A stretch of 26,545 nt of DNA from TA-21 sp036557405. GTDB lineage: Archaea > Thermoproteota > Nitrososphaeria > Nitrososphaerales > Nitrososphaeraceae. Position 1 is the first letter of the stretch. Each line of letters starts with the position of its first letter. The translations under genes and the position numbers were made by a program. Where the stretch lies: assembly GCA_036557405.1 (NCBI GenBank), contig DATBHO010000117.1, positions 1 through 26,545 of the forward strand, given 5' to 3'. Positions 22,908 to 26,545 of the stretch are shown here, one piece after another. The notes beneath the pieces were generated by a model. The model had not been told where the DNA came from and searched no databases. It saw only the letters and a list, made by a program, of their open reading frames with translations.

Positions 22908-22919
22908 TATATAAAATAA
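22908..22919 (-). promoter_or_regulatory. TATA box of the tRNA-Tyr gene
   Basis: TATTTTATATAG on the minus strand is centred about 30 bases before the first tRNA base. It is the strongest TATA-like string in this gap. Confidence 0.55.
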
Positions 22920-23047
22920 CTGAAAATGGCAATCGATAAGAACTTTCTTGCTGGAATGAAGCATTGATTACAATCGACGGAAATTGAAGGGATAGTCCCA
23001 CATCACCATCAAAATGAATAATTATGTGAAAAATTATAATTAGCATA

Positions 23048-23350
23048 ATGAAAGATTACGACCATCAGATAATATGGTTAGATTATTTTAACAAGAATTT
23101 GTCACGGAAAAAAGGGCGAAAAGTGGAAAGAAATATTTCTGTTTATGATCCTACTATACAAGAGCTGATAAGCGCATCAAAAAGTCTTGAATTAGAACTG
23201 CCTGAAGAAAATATTAACAATCACGCTCGATATCCAAGAAGATCTTTCGTAAAGTCGGGCTATATTATGATCTCAAAGGAGGAGAAAAAGTCAACTGTTG
23301 TTACTCAAATTGCAAAAAAAATGATTGAGACGAGACAGCAAAAGCATTAA
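23048..23350 (+). CDS. srp19: Signal recognition particle protein SRP19
   Basis: SRP19 binds the tips of SRP RNA helices 6 and 8 and prepares the RNA for SRP54, so membrane and secreted proteins can be targeted. The 100-residue protein has the family layout: IIWLDYFNKNLSRKKGRKVERN (about 8-29, quoted in part), then VYDPTIQELISASKSLEL, and YPRRSFVKSGYIMI (about 62-75), matching the family's YPRxxxxxGRVxV segment. It is basic, as expected for an RNA-binding protein. Gar1 and TFB follow on the same strand. Confidence 0.9.
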   Translation: MKDYDHQIIWLDYFNKNLSRKKGRKVERNISVYDPTIQELISASKSLELELPEENINNHARYPRRSFVKSGYIMISKEEKKSTVVTQIAKKMIETRQQKH

Positions 23351-23473
23351 CTCGTTTCTATCAATCCAATTTTATTCATCAATACCTAGATGACAGATTT
23401 TATTTATCTTGAAACTAAATTTTATTGACAGATTAAAATGATAATGAGTTCCTTTTAGGTTTTAATACAAATA

Positions 23474-23764
23474 ATGGAGAAAATAGGTAAAATTGTACAC
23501 TTGGCCAAGAGTGGAAGACTGATAGTCAAAATTGAGGAAAACAGTAACTACGAGTTAATAGGCCAATCACTGATAAACGATAGAGGCACTAAAGTCGGGA
23601 AAATTATTGAATTAATAGGTCCGGTTGAATCCCCATATGCATCTGTTATTCCAACCGTCGATTCAAAGTATTCTATTGGTGGAGTTGTATACAAATCACA
23701 TAGTCTCAACCGTAGATTTAATTCGTCAAAAAAAAGAAACAGAGTGAGGAGGAAAAGAACGTGA
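23474..23764 (+). CDS. gar1: H/ACA RNA-protein component Gar1
   Basis: Gar1 is part of the H/ACA ribonucleoprotein that makes pseudouridine in rRNA. The 96-residue protein begins KIGKIVHLAKSGRLIVKIE (about 3-21), continues with RGTKVGKIIELIGPVESPYASV (quoted in part; about 36-57), the glycine- and proline-containing core of the Gar1 beta barrel, and ends in a very basic tail (NSSKKRNRVRRKRT). It lacks the long RGG tails of eukaryotic Gar1, as archaeal forms do. Its stop codon overlaps the TFB start (GTGA), and a Shine-Dalgarno site for TFB lies in its last codons, so the two are translationally coupled. Confidence 0.92.
   Translation: MEKIGKIVHLAKSGRLIVKIEENSNYELIGQSLINDRGTKVGKIIELIGPVESPYASVIPTVDSKYSIGGVVYKSHSLNRRFNSSKKRNRVRRKRT
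23746..23752 (+). promoter_or_regulatory. Strong Shine-Dalgarno site for TFB inside gar1
   Basis: GAGGAGG lies eight bases upstream of GTG 23761. It supports that GTG as the TFB start. Confidence 0.65.
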
Positions 23765-24831
23765 CGTCTGTGGAATACTGTTCACAGTGTCCTGAATGTC
23801 AATCGAAGATTATACTTGATTACGGCAAGGGCGAATATGTGTGTCACAAATGCGGATGCGTAGTTATGGAACAAGTTGACTACTACGGACCAGAAAGTAA
23901 TTCAACAGATTTTGAAGAAAGAAACAAGAACACAAGGGCAAGTGGTTCAACAAGTCTATCTCTCCATGATTTCGGATTGAGGACAGAGATAGGAAATAGT
24001 TCAAGAGATTATAGTGGACGTGCATTAGATTATCAAAACGTTGAACTCATTAATAGATCCCGTAAATGGCATAGCAGATTGAGGGTTAACTCATCAAAAG
24101 AAAGAAGGTTATCAAATGTACTTTCAAAAATTAATGAAGTATGTTCCGTTCTCTGTCTTAGAAAAACCATAACTGAAACTGCCTCGATGATTTATCGTAA
24201 TTTTGAAAATAGTAACAAGGCAAAGGGCAAATCTATAACGTGTATAGCATCGGCAACAATTTATTTGGCTTGCAAACGATGTGGTGTTGTTAGATCAATA
24301 GATGAAATTGTTCAAGCAGCAGGAATATCAGAATTTGACAAGACAAGTGTAAAGCTGGCTTCTAGGTATTATAGGTCAATGGTAATGGAGATGAATAAGT
24401 TAAAAGAATCAAAAGATTTTGGTACACCGGTTTCTACAACAAATGGTCCAGAACAATCAGATTTTGAAATAAATCAAAAATCAAACACTAAGTCATCGTC
24501 GTACTCTCAAATTTCATCAATCCCTTCGATGTTTGCAATAGATAACTATATTTCAAAACTTGCCAATATCGCAAAAATAGATACAAAAATTGAGAGATTA
24601 GCACTCGAAATTGCACAAAAAACAAATAATAATTTCTTTTCGGATGGCAAAGCGCCAAACGGTTTGGCCGCTGCATATATTTACCTGGCATCGGTATTGC
24701 TCGGTGTAAATCTGCTTCAAATTGACGTTTCCAATTTTGCCGGTGTTACTGAAGTCACTATCAGAAATAGATGTAAGGATATTTTGAATAATTTTAAATT
24801 AGTTGTTAATGCAAAACCTGCTAGTATGTAG
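23761..24831 (+). CDS. tfb: Transcription initiation factor TFB (TFIIB homologue)
   Basis: TFB bridges TBP-bound promoter DNA and RNA polymerase. The 356-residue protein has the N-terminal zinc ribbon (C10, C13, C28, C31 in CPEC and CHKCG). A B-reader region with GLRTEIG (72-78) follows. The first cyclin repeat spans about 110-215 and the second about 257-350 (GLAAAYIYLASVLLG; VTEVTIRNRCKDI). A polar stretch of about 40 residues rich in Ser, Thr, Asn and Gln (216-256) separates the repeats, where most TFBs have a short linker. Start GTG 23761 has a strong Shine-Dalgarno site and overlaps gar1. Thaumarchaeal genomes often carry several TFBs, so this may be one of a set. Confidence 0.95.
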   Translation: MTSVEYCSQCPECQSKIILDYGKGEYVCHKCGCVVMEQVDYYGPESNSTDFEERNKNTRASGSTSLSLHDFGLRTEIGNSSRDYSGRALDYQNVELINRSRKWHSRLRVNSSKERRLSNVLSKINEVCSVLCLRKTITETASMIYRNFENSNKAKGKSITCIASATIYLACKRCGVVRSIDEIVQAAGISEFDKTSVKLASRYYRSMVMEMNKLKESKDFGTPVSTTNGPEQSDFEINQKSNTKSSSYSQISSIPSMFAIDNYISKLANIAKIDTKIERLALEIAQKTNNNFFSDGKAPNGLAAAYIYLASVLLGVNLLQIDVSNFAGVTEVTIRNRCKDILNNFKLVVNAKPASM

Positions 24832-24864
24832 ATGATAAGGATTAATTAAGCTAGAATTAGTGCT

Positions 24865-26545
24865 TTATCGCAACTTTATGTTTCTTTGTTTTCTGTACAG
24901 GTCAACCAGTTCAGATTCATCGGTTATGTCTTGTGGATTTTTATCAAATCGTATTTTATTGGTAAATTTTGGAAATCTTAATGACAATCCAAAACCTTTT
25001 CGAATAGAATCCATACCCGCATCATATTCTGGACTTAATGTTATCTCTGACGCTATAATCTCAATTACTACTTTAGGTGTAAACCAAGTATCCATCTCTA
25101 GATTAGAATAAACTCGTGCATGCTTCTTTAGTATCGTGTATTTTTCCAACACTTTAAACAACTCTGAAAGGTCTTCATCTGTAAATCCACTTCCCACTTT
25201 ACATACACTTTTGAAGACATTTTCATTCTTATCGTATACTGCAAGTAGCAACGCACCATACTTCCCTACTCTTCTACCTCTTCCATAAGAACCACCAACT
25301 ACAACAAGATCTAAGCTATCAACTAATTCGCTTCTATATTCTCTTTTGATTTTTATCCAGGCGTATCCTCTTGCTCCTGCTCTATAAGGGCTATTTGTAT
25401 GCTTCAGTACTATTCCCTCACAGCCATATTGTATTGATTTAGCCATGAATTTTTCGAGCTGTTCTTCACTTGTCACAATCTTCTGTTGAATGAGTGTTAG
25501 TCTACTATCTACTGAATTAGTAACAACATTCTTCAACAAGTTTCTTCGTTCTATATATGGAAGAATTGTCGTATCCCTACCTGACGCCCAAAGAATATCA
25601 AACACATTTATGGAAACAGGATAATTTTCCACGTTCCTGGTAATATCATATTTGCGACGTCTATGCATAAGCTCTTGAAAGGGAAGAAATTCATGTGTAT
25701 ACTTATCAACTGCGACTACTTCAGCTTCAATGATAAAATCCCCTAAGGCAATGCTTCTTGAGGCATCTGCGACATCAGGATAATAGTGAGATATGTTTTC
25801 AAGGCTCCTTGAAAATATCTGCACCTCCATATCTTTCCTATGAATTTGCACTCTCTCACCATCGAGCTTATATTCTACCGCACCTCTACCGGAAACCTTA
25901 TCGAGCGCATCTTTACTTGTTTTAACTCTTTCTGCAAGCATTGGCCGAATAGGTATGAATAATTGAATCTTAATCGTAGACACTGCGTCTAGGCCATCTG
26001 TTGATAAAATCTTGGAAACCCTTCCCAAATCGCTAGAAACATTATAAGCACTTTCTAAAATTTTTCTATTTTTTTTATCCTCTGTATACGCTAATGCTAA
26101 TGCATCCATTATCGTACTATCAGCTATTCCAAGACGTAATGTACCTAAGGCAAACCTGATAATATATTTGCATTCTTCCGGCGATGAATCATTAAAAAGA
26201 CTTGCCAACAATTTCAATTTTATTTCCTGAGATCCCTTACCAGTAGTTTTTGATATCCTGTCGAAAACTAAGTAAATCCTTTCGATAGTAACCTCATCAC
26301 TAAACAGCGTTTTCTGTACTTTGGTTCTCAAAATTGTTTCTGCAACGCTTCCCAAATCTCCTATTTCACGATATTTGTGTTGAACTTCATCGCTTGAAAT
26401 ATTTGAAATTTGCGATATTATTCGAATAATCATTTTTTCAGCTATTCCCATTTCAATTCCTTCGTAATCAGGTCTAATTTTGCCCTGAATGAGATAGATT
26501 ACTTTATCAATGAGTTCCGAGGATGTAATTTCGAAAAGGTTAACA
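24865..26545 (-). CDS. lig: ATP-dependent DNA ligase, 5' end beyond the window
   Basis: This replicative and repair ligase seals nicks using ATP. The active-site motif EYKLDGERVQIHR has its AMP-accepting lysine at codon 25867-25869. Motif III-like VFDILW, motif IV EGIVLK and motif V WIKIKREY follow, then an OB-fold region to the end. An internal ATG at 26451 could pass for a start, but the frame stays open to the window edge and reads FEITSSELIDKVIYLIQG then KIRPDYEGIE, which is normal archaeal ligase N-terminal sequence. The gene is therefore cut by the window and only about 560 residues are seen. It converges with TFB, 33 bases apart. Confidence 0.96.
   Translation of the reverse strand, partial: VNLFEITSSELIDKVIYLIQGKIRPDYEGIEMGIAEKMIIRIISQISNISSDEVQHKYREIGDLGSVAETILRTKVQKTLFSDEVTIERIYLVFDRISKTTGKGSQEIKLKLLASLFNDSSPEECKYIIRFALGTLRLGIADSTIMDALALAYTEDKKNRKILESAYNVSSDLGRVSKILSTDGLDAVSTIKIQLFIPIRPMLAERVKTSKDALDKVSGRGAVEYKLDGERVQIHRKDMEVQIFSRSLENISHYYPDVADASRSIALGDFIIEAEVVAVDKYTHEFLPFQELMHRRRKYDITRNVENYPVSINVFDILWASGRDTTILPYIERRNLLKNVVTNSVDSRLTLIQQKIVTSEEQLEKFMAKSIQYGCEGIVLKHTNSPYRAGARGYAWIKIKREYRSELVDSLDLVVVGGSYGRGRRVGKYGALLLAVYDKNENVFKSVCKVGSGFTDEDLSELFKVLEKYTILKKHARVYSNLEMDTWFTPKVVIEIIASEITLSPEYDAGMDSIRKGFGLSLRFPKFTNKIRFDKNPQDITDESELVDLYRKQRNIKLR

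Noticed and set aside
22861..23046. Minus-strand 61-codon frame over the tRNA 5' end
   Set aside because: It overlaps the tRNA-Tyr gene and its TATA box, and the product resembles no known protein.
26449..26451. ATG as the start of the DNA ligase
   Set aside because: The frame continues upstream to the window edge with typical ligase N-terminal sequence, so this Met is internal.

Overview
The window is AT-rich archaeal chromosome, most likely from an ammonia-oxidising member of the Nitrososphaeria (Thaumarchaeota); a Nitrosocosmicus-like lineage is my guess only. The archaeal signs are direct: SRP19, Gar1 and TFB genes in a row, a GHMP-type archaeal shikimate kinase, an archaeal ATP-dependent DNA ligase, an intron-bearing tRNA, many TTG/GTG starts, and TATA boxes about 25 bases upstream of start codons, as expected for leaderless mRNAs. 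Inside operons, Shine-Dalgarno-like sites (GGTGAT, GAGGAGG) appear instead.

Layout. Bases 1-1400 hold small, poorly conserved genes: two hypothetical ORFs, a DUF488 protein and possible gene remnants. Bases 1446-6132 form a loose stress and central-metabolism block: two UspA-type universal stress proteins, a small hypothetical protein, a class III nucleotide-cyclase-like protein, an Hsp20 chaperone and a bacterial-type (type I) GAPDH. Bases 6215-8539 hold a four-CBS protein with an extra C-terminal domain and, on the other strand, a protein resembling the RibD C-terminal/DHFR fold. Bases 8634-13587 are a peptide-type ABC importer: an 801-residue binding protein and two permeases, with no ATPase gene in the window.

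Bases 13678-21860, all on the minus strand, hold a methyltransferase and a compact aromatic amino-acid operon transcribed aroD-aroE-aroK-aroA-aroC-(chorismate mutase/aminotransferase fusion)-tyrA. Together these convert 3-dehydroquinate to shikimate, chorismate, prephenate and on towards tyrosine. The two early archaeal steps that make 3-dehydroquinate, and prephenate dehydratase, are not here. A VIT-type metal transporter lies just upstream of aroD. Next comes a tRNA-Tyr(GTA) gene that reads best with two introns, one at the usual anticodon-loop site and one in the T loop. Bases 23048-24831 carry SRP19, Gar1 and TFB. The window ends inside an ATP-dependent DNA ligase gene whose 5' end lies beyond base 26545.

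I see no rRNA, CRISPR array, insertion sequence, integrase or defence island, and no clear case for a wholly new multi-gene system. The most unusual items are the doubly interrupted tRNA-Tyr, the apparently permuted domain order of the binding protein, the cyclase-like protein with altered catalytic residues, the CBS protein with a C-terminal ribosome-factor-like domain, and the mutase-aminotransferase fusion.
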